DNA of 64,000 nt from Accumulibacter sp. Lineage in GTDB: Bacteria > Pseudomonadota > Gammaproteobacteria > Burkholderiales > Rhodocyclaceae. Location of the stretch: positions 186,001 through 250,000 of the forward strand of contig NZ_JAPUVR010000100.1 in NCBI RefSeq assembly GCF_029255125.1, in the 5' to 3' direction. The notes under the pieces are model-generated. The model did no database searches. It was not told the origin of the DNA and saw only the letters and a list, made by a program, of their open reading frames with translations. The translations under genes and the position numbers were made by a program. How positions within the stretch are numbered: position 1 is the stretch's first letter; every line of letters starts with the position of its first letter. Below, one piece after another: positions 50,356 through 60,169 of this stretch.

Positions 50356-52467
50356 TCATTGTGTCCGGCGCAGGATCACCAAATGGCGCTTGGCACGCGT
50401 CGCCGAAACATGGAGCAGACAACGTTCGCTGAGCAGCGTGTCCTCGATCACTCCGGCGTCTTCTTCACGCGCGAACTCTTCGGCGTAGTACGCCGGCGTT
50501 CGGTAGCCAGCGACAATCACCACCTCGAACTCGAGCCCCTTGACGCGGTGCATCGTTGCCAGGCGGACGCCGGCGAGGCGTCGATCGTCCGCCGTGTTGC
50601 GCTCGAGTCGCAGCGTTGCGATGCCGGCAGCGTGCAAGACAGCCTGGTAATGATCGACCTCCTCGTTCGTCCGGCAGACCAGGCAGATGTCGCTCGGCTG
50701 CACGGCATCCGCCTGGAATTCGCGAATCAGTGCCACCAGACGAGTGGCTTCTGACCTGGCGTCGGGCAGCGCAACCTCGTCCGGCTGCGTGCCGTGCGTC
50801 AGCGAGCGATAGCCCTTGAGCGTATCCAGCTCGCCGTCGAGGTCATCCACGGCGCAACCCGCCAACTGGGCAACAGCCCAACGTCGGATTTCGTCCGTCG
50901 TCCGGTAGTTCACCCGCAAGCGGTGGCTGCGCCCGCGGATGTCGATCCCCAGCCGGCTGAGGACCACGCGGTGACGATAGATCCGTTGATGCGCGTCGCC
51001 GACCAGGAAGAGGTCGTTGTCACCGCTGGCGACCGCGGCACGCAGCAGAGCAAGCGCTGCCGCACTCATGTCCTGCGCTTCATCGACGATGATCGCGCGC
51101 AGGCCGAGCGATTCCTTCTGGCTGAGCAGGAGGGCGCGCGCGTCCCGGAAAGCTTCCTCGGGTTCGCGCAGGTTGGCACCGTGCAGTTGCGCGCGATACT
51201 CGGCGAAGACGGGCCAGAGCGCCTTGCGGTGCACGCGGCCGAGCTGCCCGCCGCGCCCCAGCCGACTGGCGCGCAGATAGTCGTCAGCGATTTCGCAAGC
51301 TTGCGGAAGAATGACGCGCTCGTACTCGGCGCGGAAAAAGGCGAGCGGGAAAGTGTTTCCTGCCGGTGCGCGTGTCAGCGCCAGGCGCCAGTACTCTCGG
51401 CGACGCGCTTCGTCGTAGAGCAACTCATGCTGATAGCCGAAGCGGCGCAGCAGGCCGAGCGCCCATTGATCGATGTTGGTGACGGCAATGCGCTCCATTT
51501 CCGCCGGGGTGCACAGCACGGCCAGATGCGAGCGAATGTCATCTGCCAAGGTACGCGTGAAGGTGGTGAAGAGTACCGGCTTGCCGGGAACGTCGGCAAA
51601 CCTGCGCGCGAGCCAGGCGGCCCGGTGCATCGCCACGACGGTCTTGCCCGTTCCGGCTCCGCCCAATACACGCACCGGACCGCTCCACGCGCGCGCCACC
51701 AGGCGGCGCTGACTGGGGTGGAGAAAGACGCGCCAGCGTTCGAGCGGGGCGGCGAGCAAGGCGTCCACGTCGCTGTCGTCGGTGAGGACGAGAAAGTGCC
51801 GGCGGCTGGCATCGTGCTCCAGCGCCGTGGCGAAGTCCGAGGTATCGACGCTTGCCGGCGAAACTTCGCGCTCGGCAATGATCTTCTCGTAGCTTTCGCC
51901 GGCGGCGTAGAGGTAGAGAGCCTCAAACGCGTCGTCCGGCAGGTGCGGCTGCAGCTCTTCGAGTTGCTCGTCGCTGACGATCTGGCGCACGCGCGCCAGC
52001 GCACCTTCGGGAACGCCCATACGGCGGATTTCGCGCTCTCCGAGGCGCGCGAACAGTCCGCTCTGTGCCGTCTCTGCCCGGTCGGTCGAGGCCGCAGCGG
52101 CGTCTGGGGAGTGCGCAGCGTGCTCTTCTACCGCATACACCTGGATGCTGCCCAGGTCGGGGTGGATGTCTACCCGATGCGTTCGCGCCCAGCGGTAGGC
52201 GTCGTCATGCCGGTCCACCCAGAGCAGGCAATAGACGTCACCGGTAAGCGGCTTGAGGACGATCCCGCGCACGGCCTGATCGATGCGCACCGAGCGCATG
52301 TTGGGATCTGTGGCCTCGCGGATGGTTTCGTAATTGATGCCGGTCGCGCGCGGGTTCTGGCGGAACTGGGCAACGAACTTCAAGACGGCCTGTTGCCGGT
52401 CGCGCGGAATCGCCGCAAACGACTTCAGGAAATCATCGGACAAGGCAATCTTGGGTGGCGGATGCAT
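50356..52467 (-). CDS. UvrD/Rep-type helicase with a ParE/RelE-like N-terminal domain, defence-island gene
   Basis: A 703-residue SF1 helicase. Residues about 1-105 resemble a ParE/RelE-fold module (SDDFLKSFAAIPRDRQQAVLKF, and VRGIVLKPLTGDVYCLLWVDRHDDAY). The helicase core follows with Walker A GGAGTGKTVVAM near residue 270, motif II IIVDEAQDM near 468, LVNYRTTDEIR-like motif IV and the C-terminal TMHRVKGLEFEVV and HVSATRAKRHLVIL motifs. It overlaps the upstream giant helicase gene by 35 bases and is the last gene of the island operon. The N-terminal module could be a nuclease, an RNA-binding element or an inert fold. Confidence 0.85.
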   Translation of the reverse strand: MHPPPKIALSDDFLKSFAAIPRDRQQAVLKFVAQFRQNPRATGINYETIREATDPNMRSVRIDQAVRGIVLKPLTGDVYCLLWVDRHDDAYRWARTHRVDIHPDLGSIQVYAVEEHAAHSPDAAAASTDRAETAQSGLFARLGEREIRRMGVPEGALARVRQIVSDEQLEELQPHLPDDAFEALYLYAAGESYEKIIAEREVSPASVDTSDFATALEHDASRRHFLVLTDDSDVDALLAAPLERWRVFLHPSQRRLVARAWSGPVRVLGGAGTGKTVVAMHRAAWLARRFADVPGKPVLFTTFTRTLADDIRSHLAVLCTPAEMERIAVTNIDQWALGLLRRFGYQHELLYDEARRREYWRLALTRAPAGNTFPLAFFRAEYERVILPQACEIADDYLRASRLGRGGQLGRVHRKALWPVFAEYRAQLHGANLREPEEAFRDARALLLSQKESLGLRAIIVDEAQDMSAAALALLRAAVASGDNDLFLVGDAHQRIYRHRVVLSRLGIDIRGRSHRLRVNYRTTDEIRRWAVAQLAGCAVDDLDGELDTLKGYRSLTHGTQPDEVALPDARSEATRLVALIREFQADAVQPSDICLVCRTNEEVDHYQAVLHAAGIATLRLERNTADDRRLAGVRLATMHRVKGLEFEVVIVAGYRTPAYYAEEFAREEDAGVIEDTLLSERCLLHVSATRAKRHLVILRRTQ

Positions 52468-55400
52468 CAGAATTCTCCTCGGCCTGTAAGACCATCAACA
52501 GCGCGGGATCAATCTCGCCGCCGGTCGCTACGAAACATCGCCAAGCGTGCTTGCTGAACGATGCCAGCGACTCCGACTCGTCGCCGAGCAGCACGGCGAC
52601 TTTTCGGCGGACCCACGCCAATTCAGCTTCGGCGACGACGCGGCCTTTTTCGTCGAGCAACTCGTAGCCCGCGACGGGCGCTTCAAGCCCTTGCGCGGCC
52701 AGCGTTTCGAGCCATCCCTGAACTTCGCGTGCGGCGTAATCGGCAAGCTCGATCCAGACGGGATCCATGCCCCGAGCCGCGCAGTGCACCAGCGGCGCAT
52801 CGCGCAACGAAGTCCACGCCCCCGCGTTTTCGCTGCCCGCCCAGAAGCGCGACAGAGGGGAGAGCAGATTGACGACCTGCCATAGCGCGTGCCATCCCTT
52901 CTGCAGTTCCTTCTCCGGCGTATTCTCGGATGGTTGCCAGGCCAGCAGTCCGCCCGGCTCGGTGTCGCGACTGAACTGGCCGGCGAGCAAGCCGGCGACC
53001 TGCGAGGCTGCAATCCCGGTCGCCAGCCGGATCATTCCCTCAGCCAGTTGCCGGCCGCCAATTCGCCGATCAGCATCGGCGGGCAGAGCGATCAGCCCGG
53101 CTTCGAGCAACTGCCGGCCGAGCGCCGAGCCCTCGAGGGCGACTGCCGTCGCCGGATCGCCATCGGGCAGCAGAATGCCGAGAGCGAGAATCGACGCGTG
53201 CCGCCGCATCATTTCGTGATCGAGCGTGCACAGGCGGGTGCGCAACTGCGCCATCGTCGGCAGCGCGCGCAGCCCGAGCATGTGCGCCAGGCCGAGCCTC
53301 CGGTACAGATCGCCGACCACATCCCGCGTCGACGACAGGCAGGCGGGCCAGGGCGAAGCGGCCGGCTCGCTGCTCTGCTTCAGCCACTGTTCGACATCCG
53401 CCCAGGTCAGCGTCCACACCGAGAAACGGCCGCTCTTGGCGATCGCCATGCGTTTCGCCAGATCCTGCTCGATCGTCTCGCGATGAAACTGCCAGCCGTC
53501 GAGAAAGACCGCCACCGGGCAATCGCCGCGGTCGTCGTCCGGCCAGAAGACGAAATCCGGTTGCGAAGGAATCACCACGCCATCGCCGGGCCCGAGTTCG
53601 ACCTGCGGTTCGAGCCGCCAGCGCCGTCCGCCGGAACTCGCGCACGATACCTGGTATCCCGGTTTGCCCTTGACCAGGACATCGGTCACCCGCCAGCGAT
53701 CGAGCGGGTCGGCCCCCGGGCGGCGCAGCGCTTCGAGAAAACGCGCCTCGAGCGCGCTATCGAACAGCGGGTTGGCTGGCTTGAGCTGCGCCAGGCTGTC
53801 CAGCGGTGCCAGTTGAGCGCGATGATCCAGGATCTCGCGCAGCAGCTTCTGCGCCATGCGCCGCGAAATGCGCTCGCGATCGTGGCTGTTGCGGTACGCA
53901 TAGAGGCAGCGGTAGCAGCCATCCTTCTCCGGATCGTGGTTGCACTCGCACTCGTCCATCGCCGTGAGCGCGGCGGCGAACACCTCGAACAGCGGATGCT
54001 CGTCGCGCATCAGTTCCTTGAGGTAGCCGGTGCCGCCCGGCACGCTGTCGTAGATCACCAGATACTGGCGCGGCGATTCCTCTCCGCTGGCCAGACGAAT
54101 ATCCAGCGCAATGCGCAGGTGGTCGACCGCGCCGCGGAAGCGCCGTGACAGGCCGAGGCGCAAAGCGGCAACGAACGACTGCAGGCGCTCGTCGGCGCCG
54201 CCGAAGCTTGCTTCGGGAAGGAAGAGGCGAATGCCCTCGCTGTCGAATTCGCGGTACAGGAAAACGCAGCGCTGCGTGATCGCCTGTTCGTCGCGGCGCC
54301 GCGGGCAGTAAGGCGCATGATTGCGGAACTCCTCGCCCGCCCGCCGGCGCCGCTGCAGGGTGCCGCAATCGGGGCAGACGGCAAAACCCGGGCGCGGCTG
54401 TTCGCTGCCGGCAATCGTCATCGGCGCGCCATCGGGCTGGCGCTCGCCGAAGTTGATCTCGCGGAAGGACACGCGGTTGAGGAACTCGAAGGCGAAAGGA
54501 AACTCGCTGCGCGCGATGGCAAACGCCTGGCGTACGGCGTCCGGCGGGCTATCGACCAGGGCCTGACGAACAAAGAAGCGGCGCTCACGCTCATCCGTAT
54601 CGTCGGCGATACTCGCCAGATGTTCCGCCGTGCGCGCATACACCTTGGTCAGCCGCAGCATGTCGCGCACGCGTCCGATGTCGCTCCATCCGGGGTCGCC
54701 GCAACGCGGGCAGGCGTCGCGCTTCGTTGCCCGACCGTCGGCTTCCGCATACGAGCACTGACGGCAGAAACGCCACTTGCTCGGGCGGTCCCTGGAAACG
54801 TCGACCTGCTCGATGCTGACCTTGCGGTTCTCGGCGTAGAACACGCTGCCCGGCGCCAGCTCGACGATCGCCGCCGCACCCGGTCGCTCGTATTCCAGCG
54901 TCAGCGCGGGCCGCGGGTCGGCCGCCGTGACCGTCGTCCCAGGCTTGCGTTGGCGCAGGATCACCGACTGCAGCAGCACGCCCTGTTCCGGGAACGCGTA
55001 GTTCGGCAACAGCCCCTCGTCGGTGAGAACGTTGAGCGTCGCCCGCTCGTGAATCGCCGCAATCAGCTTGCCGAGCGCCGCGCTCTCCTGGCGCAGTTCC
55101 GCCATTTCGTCTTCGTCGCTCTCGCCCTTCAGCGGCTTGCCGTCGATCTTCTTGACTTCGCCGTCGACCCGCTCGCGGCGCCGGCGCAACTCCTCGACGT
55201 CTTCGCCGATGGAACGCAGGTGGCTCACGATCTTCCACGCGAAGCTTCCCTCGGTGCCCGCGTCGCCCTCGACGAACCGGGTCAGCCAGGCACGCGTCGC
55301 GGCGGTCAGCGTGCTGGCGCCGTGCGCGAACATGCGCAGGAAGCGATCGAGCAGGGAAGCGCGGTGGTGCTCGACAAAATCGAGCCAGGGATAGGGAAAA

Positions 55401-58400
55401 TGCGCCAGATTCGACTTCAGCACGGCTCCCAGGACAGGCCGGATGGTCGCCGGGATGCGCGCCTTGGCGCCGCTGGCGCGCACCCAGGCGTCGAGCGTGA
55501 AGGCGGTCAGTTGCCTTTCGAGGACCGCCGAGGCGTTCAGGAAGACGCCCGGCGCGGCGACGTTGCCGGCCACCATCTCGCGCGGCGACGCCCAGAAATA
55601 GAGGTCGTGCGGGCGCGCCGTCGCCAAGGTCAGCAGGAAAGCGTTGCCCGTTGCCCGTCCGGCGCGACCCGCGCGCTGAAGGTAGTTCGCCTGCGCCGGC
55701 GGCACCGAGCAGAGCAGCGTTGCCGACAGGTCGCCGATGTCTATCCCCATCTCGAGCGTCGGCGTCGCGGACAAGAGATTGACCTTCCCCGGTCGGGCTT
55801 CCCGGCTCATGAACACCCGCTCGATTCCCTCGCGCGTCGCGCGCGCGAGCATCCCCGTATGTTCGCGCGCGAAAATGCGCTGCACCTCGGCCGACAGGTA
55901 CAGGCGCCGATGGAAGCCGCCCTGCCTGCCCCGGCGCTGCGCGGCGTCCGGCCCGCCGTCGCTGGCGGATACGCAAGCTGGCGGCGCTTCTTCGCTTGCC
56001 GGATCGCCCGTCGCTTCGAGCCGGCCCGTGCAGCGCAGGCGTCGACAAGGCTCGCCGGCCAGATCGAGCGCGCTGGCCGCCTGCAGCGACTGGCGACAGG
56101 CGTTGCACTGCCAGCGCGTGCCACCTGTGCGCAGAAGAAAGACATCCGGGACCAATCCCCAGACGGCGACCCCCTTCTCGCCCTCTTCGGCGCGGGCAAT
56201 TCCCGCTTGCTGCAGAACCTGCAGCGCCAGACGATAGACTTCCGCGATCACGGCGTCGGCGCCCAGCGCCAGCGAGGCCAGGGCCGGGAAACTCTTGCAG
56301 GCCCAGTCGCGATGGACCCCCGTCGTATCGGCGAGCACGCTGTCGCAATTGAAGTATTCCGGCACGGTCAGGAAGCGCGGCGGTCGCGGCCCGGAGAGCA
56401 GGCGATACTCGGCGGGGTTCTTCTTATAGGCGAACGGCCGTGCGCCCTGCCTGGCGTAGAACACCAGCCCCTTGTCCCACCAGGCGCCGATTTCCTGCAG
56501 GCGCGCGAGCAGGCCGACGATGAATCGCCGCACCTGATGCGCAGGCGCATCGGCCAGTATTTCGATTTCCTCGCCCAGGCGGGCGGCAAGTGCCGCCGTC
56601 GCCTGTTCGCACAGGTCGTCGTCCACCTGCACGCTGGCGGTCAAGGTGGCCGGCAGCGTACGTCCGACATGCGCATCCTGGCCAAACTCGGCCAGCACCA
56701 CCCAGGGCAGCACGTTGGCCATCAAGCGCGGCACGTCACTGTCCGCCGGCAGCTCGCCGGTCGCGAACAGCGTTTCCGCATCGCGCAGCCAGTTCAATTG
56801 CGGCGGCAGGAAGTTCGCCACGAAACCGGCAAGCCCCAGGCGCTCCTGCCAGTGCCGGGCAAACGCGGGATACAGCGCAGCCAGCGTCAGTGGCTGGCCC
56901 GCGGCGTCGGCGGCAGCGATCACCTGCGCCAGAGCGGGCCGCAGATTGAGGCGCCAGGTGCGCGCAGCGAGGAAGCCGGCACGGTGCGCGGCGTCCTGCA
57001 CCGAGTCGGAGAAAGCAATCAGCTTCTTGTCGGCATTGAACCGGCTGCCGAACAACTGGCTGATCGACACGCTGGCCAGACTGGCCGCCTGCGAGCCGAG
57101 AATGGTCAGCGTCTTGTGCCCGCCGCAAAATGGGCAATGGTGATGTGCAACGCTGAGCGGGCTGCCGTTGCGCCGCACGACCTTGCGATTGGCCGCCAGA
57201 TCGACGCGCAGCAACTCCGGCGTAGCGTCCGCACCGGCGCCGCAATGGTTGCACCGGGTGTGCTCGAGCGCATGCAGGCTGCCGCAAGCGACGCACAGCT
57301 TCTTCGGCTCGAAAACGCGCCGGTCGAGCTGCGCCGCGCCGGCGGGGAAGACGAAGCGCGTCGACACGTCTTCGGCGAAGAACGCGGTGTAGAAGCTTGG
57401 CAGGTCGGCGTGCAACTGATTCGGGCTGGTCCGGGCGATCGTCGCCCCCCAGCCCATCGCATGGCAATCGCGGCAATGGATCACCGGCAGGTGCAGGCCG
57501 TGGTCGGCACGCCCGAGGTCGGCCTGATGGCGCAGCACGGCTTCGCCAGACACCTTGGCCACCATGCGCCGCAGTTCGCGCAACCAGAGTTCGACGCGTA
57601 GCGCGAGCAGCGGCAACAGATCGTCTTCGCCTTCGATCGCCGGCTTGCCGGGTACTTTCTTGCGGCGGGCGTGGGCGATCAGCGCCACCAGGCTCTCCAG
57701 CCAGCGCGCCAGATAAACCGTCTGTTCCTCGGCGCGCAGGCGACGACCCACGCGCGACAGCAGGTCATCGAGCGGCACGGCGCGCCGGCCGAGCTTGTCC
57801 ATATCACGCAAGAGATTCTGGAACGCCACGTGCGACTGCAGGCGTTCGCCGAGCGCGACTCGCCAGTCGAGACGTTCAACCTCGTCGGGGCTCACCGTCT
57901 CGTCGAACCAGAGCGAATACTGATCGGCCAGATACGCGGCGACCGACCTTGCCCGACTGCCGTCGAGTCGGTCGACGTCGGCCGGGCGCGGCCATTGCAT
58001 GTGTTCGACCGTGCATTCGGCCAGGTACTCGCCGACCGACAAACGGTCTTCACCAATTACCGCGTCGGCGTCGACCTTCTCGCCGAACACGTCGCCGGCG
58101 AAGTCGAGCAGCGAACGCTCGCCATCATCACCCAGCGTGGCCGACGTGCCGACACAGACGAGTTGCCCGGGCGGCGTTTCCAGACGCGCCTTGACGCGCC
58201 GGATCAGGCAGGCGAGATCGGTGCCCTGTGCGCCATCGAAGGTATGCAGTTCATCGACCACCAGATAGCGCAGCGTGTCGGGACGGTTGTCGGCCCACAG
58301 TCGCGCGTCATCGGCGCGAATGAGCAGGAAGTCGAGCATCTTGTAGTTGGTCAGCAGGATGTCCGGCGGACGCTTGCGTATTTCCGCGCGCTGGGTGATC

Positions 58401-58951
58401 ACTGAATACGACCCATCTGCCAGTTGCTTCACCGCGTCGGCTTCCTCGTCCGCCGCGTCGCCGACGTACAGCCCGGCGCGGATTCCCGCCAGCTCCGGAC
58501 GGCCAAGAATCTCCTTGGCGATGCGCCTGGCCTGGTCGCTGGCGAGCGCGTTCATCGGGTAGAGGAGGATCGCCTTCACCCCCCGGCGGCCGAGGGCGGC
58601 CTGCGCGCGACAATGATCGAGGATCGGATACAGAAAACACTCGGTCTTGCCCGAGCCGGTGCCGGTGGCCACCAGCGTCGAGCGTGCGTCGTCGCCGGTC
58701 AGTCGCTGCCAGGCGCGCGACTGATGCGCATGCGGCGTGAACGTGGCCGGCAACCAGGAGAAGGATTGGTCCGGCGCGCCGCTGCGAAAGGGCAGCGCGA
58801 GCGACAGATAGGGCCCGCGAAACAGGCTGCCGGGTTGCTCGAGGAAGCGCTCGATCAGCGTCTGAAAACCCGGCGTCGTCGATGGGAACGCGCTGCTCAG
58901 GAAATCGGCGACGCTGCGGCGGACCTCATTGGCGACAGTCAGCGGTAGCAT
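52433..58951 (-). CDS. Giant DEAD/DEAH helicase with DUF1998 zinc cluster and Vsr-like C-terminal domain (DruE/DrmAB-like)
   Basis: A 2172-residue SF2 helicase. Walker A is ATGTGSGKTE at about residues 95-104 and motif II VVDELHTFDG at 231-240. The second RecA domain has SATPTLEMGIDIGDLSATLL and QRAGRAGR near 1090. Several zinc-type CxxC pairs follow. A DUF1998/MZB cluster lies near 1665-1680 (CECNHDPEKDGCYRCLYAYRN). A Vsr/PD-(D/E)XK-like block with PDFVFWP and VAVFLDGWQFH sits near 1800-1830. The last 300 residues are unassigned. Length and architecture match DruE of Druantia, or a fusion of DISARM DrmA and DrmB. It starts 9 bp after the SecB-like gene and overlaps the UvrD gene. Confidence 0.88.
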   Translation of the reverse strand: MLPLTVANEVRRSVADFLSSAFPSTTPGFQTLIERFLEQPGSLFRGPYLSLALPFRSGAPDQSFSWLPATFTPHAHQSRAWQRLTGDDARSTLVATGTGSGKTECFLYPILDHCRAQAALGRRGVKAILLYPMNALASDQARRIAKEILGRPELAGIRAGLYVGDAADEEADAVKQLADGSYSVITQRAEIRKRPPDILLTNYKMLDFLLIRADDARLWADNRPDTLRYLVVDELHTFDGAQGTDLACLIRRVKARLETPPGQLVCVGTSATLGDDGERSLLDFAGDVFGEKVDADAVIGEDRLSVGEYLAECTVEHMQWPRPADVDRLDGSRARSVAAYLADQYSLWFDETVSPDEVERLDWRVALGERLQSHVAFQNLLRDMDKLGRRAVPLDDLLSRVGRRLRAEEQTVYLARWLESLVALIAHARRKKVPGKPAIEGEDDLLPLLALRVELWLRELRRMVAKVSGEAVLRHQADLGRADHGLHLPVIHCRDCHAMGWGATIARTSPNQLHADLPSFYTAFFAEDVSTRFVFPAGAAQLDRRVFEPKKLCVACGSLHALEHTRCNHCGAGADATPELLRVDLAANRKVVRRNGSPLSVAHHHCPFCGGHKTLTILGSQAASLASVSISQLFGSRFNADKKLIAFSDSVQDAAHRAGFLAARTWRLNLRPALAQVIAAADAAGQPLTLAALYPAFARHWQERLGLAGFVANFLPPQLNWLRDAETLFATGELPADSDVPRLMANVLPWVVLAEFGQDAHVGRTLPATLTASVQVDDDLCEQATAALAARLGEEIEILADAPAHQVRRFIVGLLARLQEIGAWWDKGLVFYARQGARPFAYKKNPAEYRLLSGPRPPRFLTVPEYFNCDSVLADTTGVHRDWACKSFPALASLALGADAVIAEVYRLALQVLQQAGIARAEEGEKGVAVWGLVPDVFLLRTGGTRWQCNACRQSLQAASALDLAGEPCRRLRCTGRLEATGDPASEEAPPACVSASDGGPDAAQRRGRQGGFHRRLYLSAEVQRIFAREHTGMLARATREGIERVFMSREARPGKVNLLSATPTLEMGIDIGDLSATLLCSVPPAQANYLQRAGRAGRATGNAFLLTLATARPHDLYFWASPREMVAGNVAAPGVFLNASAVLERQLTAFTLDAWVRASGAKARIPATIRPVLGAVLKSNLAHFPYPWLDFVEHHRASLLDRFLRMFAHGASTLTAATRAWLTRFVEGDAGTEGSFAWKIVSHLRSIGEDVEELRRRRERVDGEVKKIDGKPLKGESDEDEMAELRQESAALGKLIAAIHERATLNVLTDEGLLPNYAFPEQGVLLQSVILRQRKPGTTVTAADPRPALTLEYERPGAAAIVELAPGSVFYAENRKVSIEQVDVSRDRPSKWRFCRQCSYAEADGRATKRDACPRCGDPGWSDIGRVRDMLRLTKVYARTAEHLASIADDTDERERRFFVRQALVDSPPDAVRQAFAIARSEFPFAFEFLNRVSFREINFGERQPDGAPMTIAGSEQPRPGFAVCPDCGTLQRRRRAGEEFRNHAPYCPRRRDEQAITQRCVFLYREFDSEGIRLFLPEASFGGADERLQSFVAALRLGLSRRFRGAVDHLRIALDIRLASGEESPRQYLVIYDSVPGGTGYLKELMRDEHPLFEVFAAALTAMDECECNHDPEKDGCYRCLYAYRNSHDRERISRRMAQKLLREILDHRAQLAPLDSLAQLKPANPLFDSALEARFLEALRRPGADPLDRWRVTDVLVKGKPGYQVSCASSGGRRWRLEPQVELGPGDGVVIPSQPDFVFWPDDDRGDCPVAVFLDGWQFHRETIEQDLAKRMAIAKSGRFSVWTLTWADVEQWLKQSSEPAASPWPACLSSTRDVVGDLYRRLGLAHMLGLRALPTMAQLRTRLCTLDHEMMRRHASILALGILLPDGDPATAVALEGSALGRQLLEAGLIALPADADRRIGGRQLAEGMIRLATGIAASQVAGLLAGQFSRDTEPGGLLAWQPSENTPEKELQKGWHALWQVVNLLSPLSRFWAGSENAGAWTSLRDAPLVHCAARGMDPVWIELADYAAREVQGWLETLAAQGLEAPVAGYELLDEKGRVVAEAELAWVRRKVAVLLGDESESLASFSKHAWRCFVATGGEIDPALLMVLQAEENSDASATQDCLVR

Positions 58952-58960
58952 CAGGTACGG

Positions 58961-59386
58961 TCAATGCGTGCTGCCGCCCGCCTCGGCGACGGGCTGCGCA
59001 AGCAGTTGCGAAATTCCCATCATGAAGCGCCCCCAGGGCGCACGCGAGGTCAGCTCGAGCAGGCGTTCGCGCGCGGCGCCGATGACCACGGAAAACCCGG
59101 TAGACGCCACCAGGGCATGCGCGACGGCCGGATCGAGCGCAGCCTCCAGGCGCATGATCGCGTAGACCTGCAACTGAAAGAAATAGGGCGGATTGACGCT
59201 CGCCTCGCGGTCGCACTCGACAACCAGGTCGACGCCAAACGTCCCCGGCGGTCCATCGATTGCCTGAATGTTGAAGGATTGCTTCAGGTTGGTGCCCGAT
59301 CGCTCGCCCTGAGGGTCGTGCTCGGCATTGGCACGTACTTCCTGGATCGGAAAAAACAACTCCTCAAGCCGCAATGGGAATGGCAT
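58961..59386 (-). CDS. SecB-like chaperone of a toxin-antitoxin-chaperone module
   Basis: A 141-residue SecB-fold protein. The pattern of strands (LEELFFPIQEVRANAE, FNIQAIDGPPGTFGVDLVVEC, PPYFFQLQVYAIMRLE) and the late ARERLLELTSRAPWGRFMMGI block parallel SecB's strand-helix layout. That late block corresponds to the ARE-I--LV-RG-FP segment of SecB. In TAC systems such chaperones fold a dedicated extension of the antitoxin. The ATG at 59386 overlaps the antitoxin gene by 23 bases. The helicase gene begins 9 bp after its stop. Similarity to SecB is seen by pattern only and needs a profile search. Confidence 0.72.
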   Translation of the reverse strand: MPFPLRLEELFFPIQEVRANAEHDPQGERSGTNLKQSFNIQAIDGPPGTFGVDLVVECDREASVNPPYFFQLQVYAIMRLEAALDPAVAHALVASTGFSVVIGAARERLLELTSRAPWGRFMMGISQLLAQPVAEAGGSTH

Positions 59387-59762
59387 TTCCACGCTTTCCA
59401 CCTCTCTGTGCCTGCGCCCAGGTCTTGCCATTGTTGATCTGCTCGCGGGGCACGCCGTCGTGCATCTCCAGCCAGCGCACACTGCTCGACCTGGCGGCGA
59501 CATGCACGCTCACCCGCGCATCCAGCGCGTGCGCCATCCGCGCCATGCGTTCGATCGTCAGGTTCGCATCCCCGCGCAACGCCACGCTTACCGCGGCCGC
59601 GCTGGTACCAAGCCGGCGGGCAAGTTCGCTGCGTTTGATGCCCAGTTGCTCCATGCGCCGTTCGATCCCGACGGCGAAATCCATCTTGGCCTGCTCCGCC
59701 GCGTATTCCGGCGATCTCTCGACTTCGGCCAGCCAGTTCAGTTGTTCCTGTACGCCACTCAT
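59364..59762 (-). CDS. HigA-like antitoxin (XRE) with a C-terminal extension
   Basis: A 132-residue antitoxin with an XRE helix-turn-helix at about residues 32-85 (RRMEQLGIKRSELARRLGTS, then AVSVALRGDANLTIERM). The roughly 45-residue C-terminal extension (VRWLEMHDGVPREQINNGKTW and onward) is what chaperone-addicted antitoxins carry. The start at 59762 makes an ATGA overlap with the toxin stop. An ATG at 59777 would add five residues. It probably represses the module through the palindrome ahead of the toxin gene. Confidence 0.85.
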   Translation of the reverse strand: MSGVQEQLNWLAEVERSPEYAAEQAKMDFAVGIERRMEQLGIKRSELARRLGTSAAAVSVALRGDANLTIERMARMAHALDARVSVHVAARSSSVRWLEMHDGVPREQINNGKTWAQAQRGGKRGNAIPIAA

Positions 59763-60166
59763 TTCGTCGGCTCCCATTGCAGCGTTCCCTGCCGCCTTGC
59801 CACAAGGAAGGCATCCTTGATCCGTACTGCCCGGGCGATCTCCATCGGGTCCGCCTTTCTCGATTTCTTCACTGCGCCATGGGTCAGCACCAGCAGAGTG
59901 CCATCCGTATCCACGAAGCAGAACACCCGCAAGCGTCCCTTGATGAACTCCCAGATGCCCTGTTCCTTGTTTGCCTCGTGGAACACCTCGGTACTCAACA
60001 ATCGCCTTCCCTCCGTCGCATACCGGTCGAACAGCGCCGGCATGCCGCGCGCGCTGCCCTGCATGTCGGACGGGGCATCCTGAAGGAAGCGCAAGACCGG
60101 CACTTCATCGCCCTCCACGACGGCAGCCACCTTGAAACGCTTTTCACCGAGAGCGACGAGTCTCAA
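59759..60166 (-). CDS. HigB/Gp49-like RelE-superfamily toxin
   Basis: A 135-residue toxin of the phage Gp49-like/HigB group, ribosome-dependent mRNA interferases of the RelE fold. The family blocks EFIKGRLRVFCFVDTDGTLLVLTHGAVKKSRKADPMEIARA (about residues 72-112) include the hydrophobic strand and the THGAVKKS basic segment. The start appears to be TTG at 60166; no ATG is available without losing the N-terminal strand. Toxin-first order is the HigBA arrangement. It lies 58 bp after the methyltransferase gene. Confidence 0.85.
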   Translation of the reverse strand: MRLVALGEKRFKVAAVVEGDEVPVLRFLQDAPSDMQGSARGMPALFDRYATEGRRLLSTEVFHEANKEQGIWEFIKGRLRVFCFVDTDGTLLVLTHGAVKKSRKADPMEIARAVRIKDAFLVARRQGTLQWEPTK

Positions 60167-60169
60167 ATC

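Noticed and set aside
54317-57601. Plus-strand open frame of 1094 codons opposite the giant helicase gene
   Set aside because: Antisense shadow of high-GC coding sequence. Its composition is Arg/Gln/Ala-rich without motifs, whereas the minus strand encodes recognisable helicase motifs throughout.
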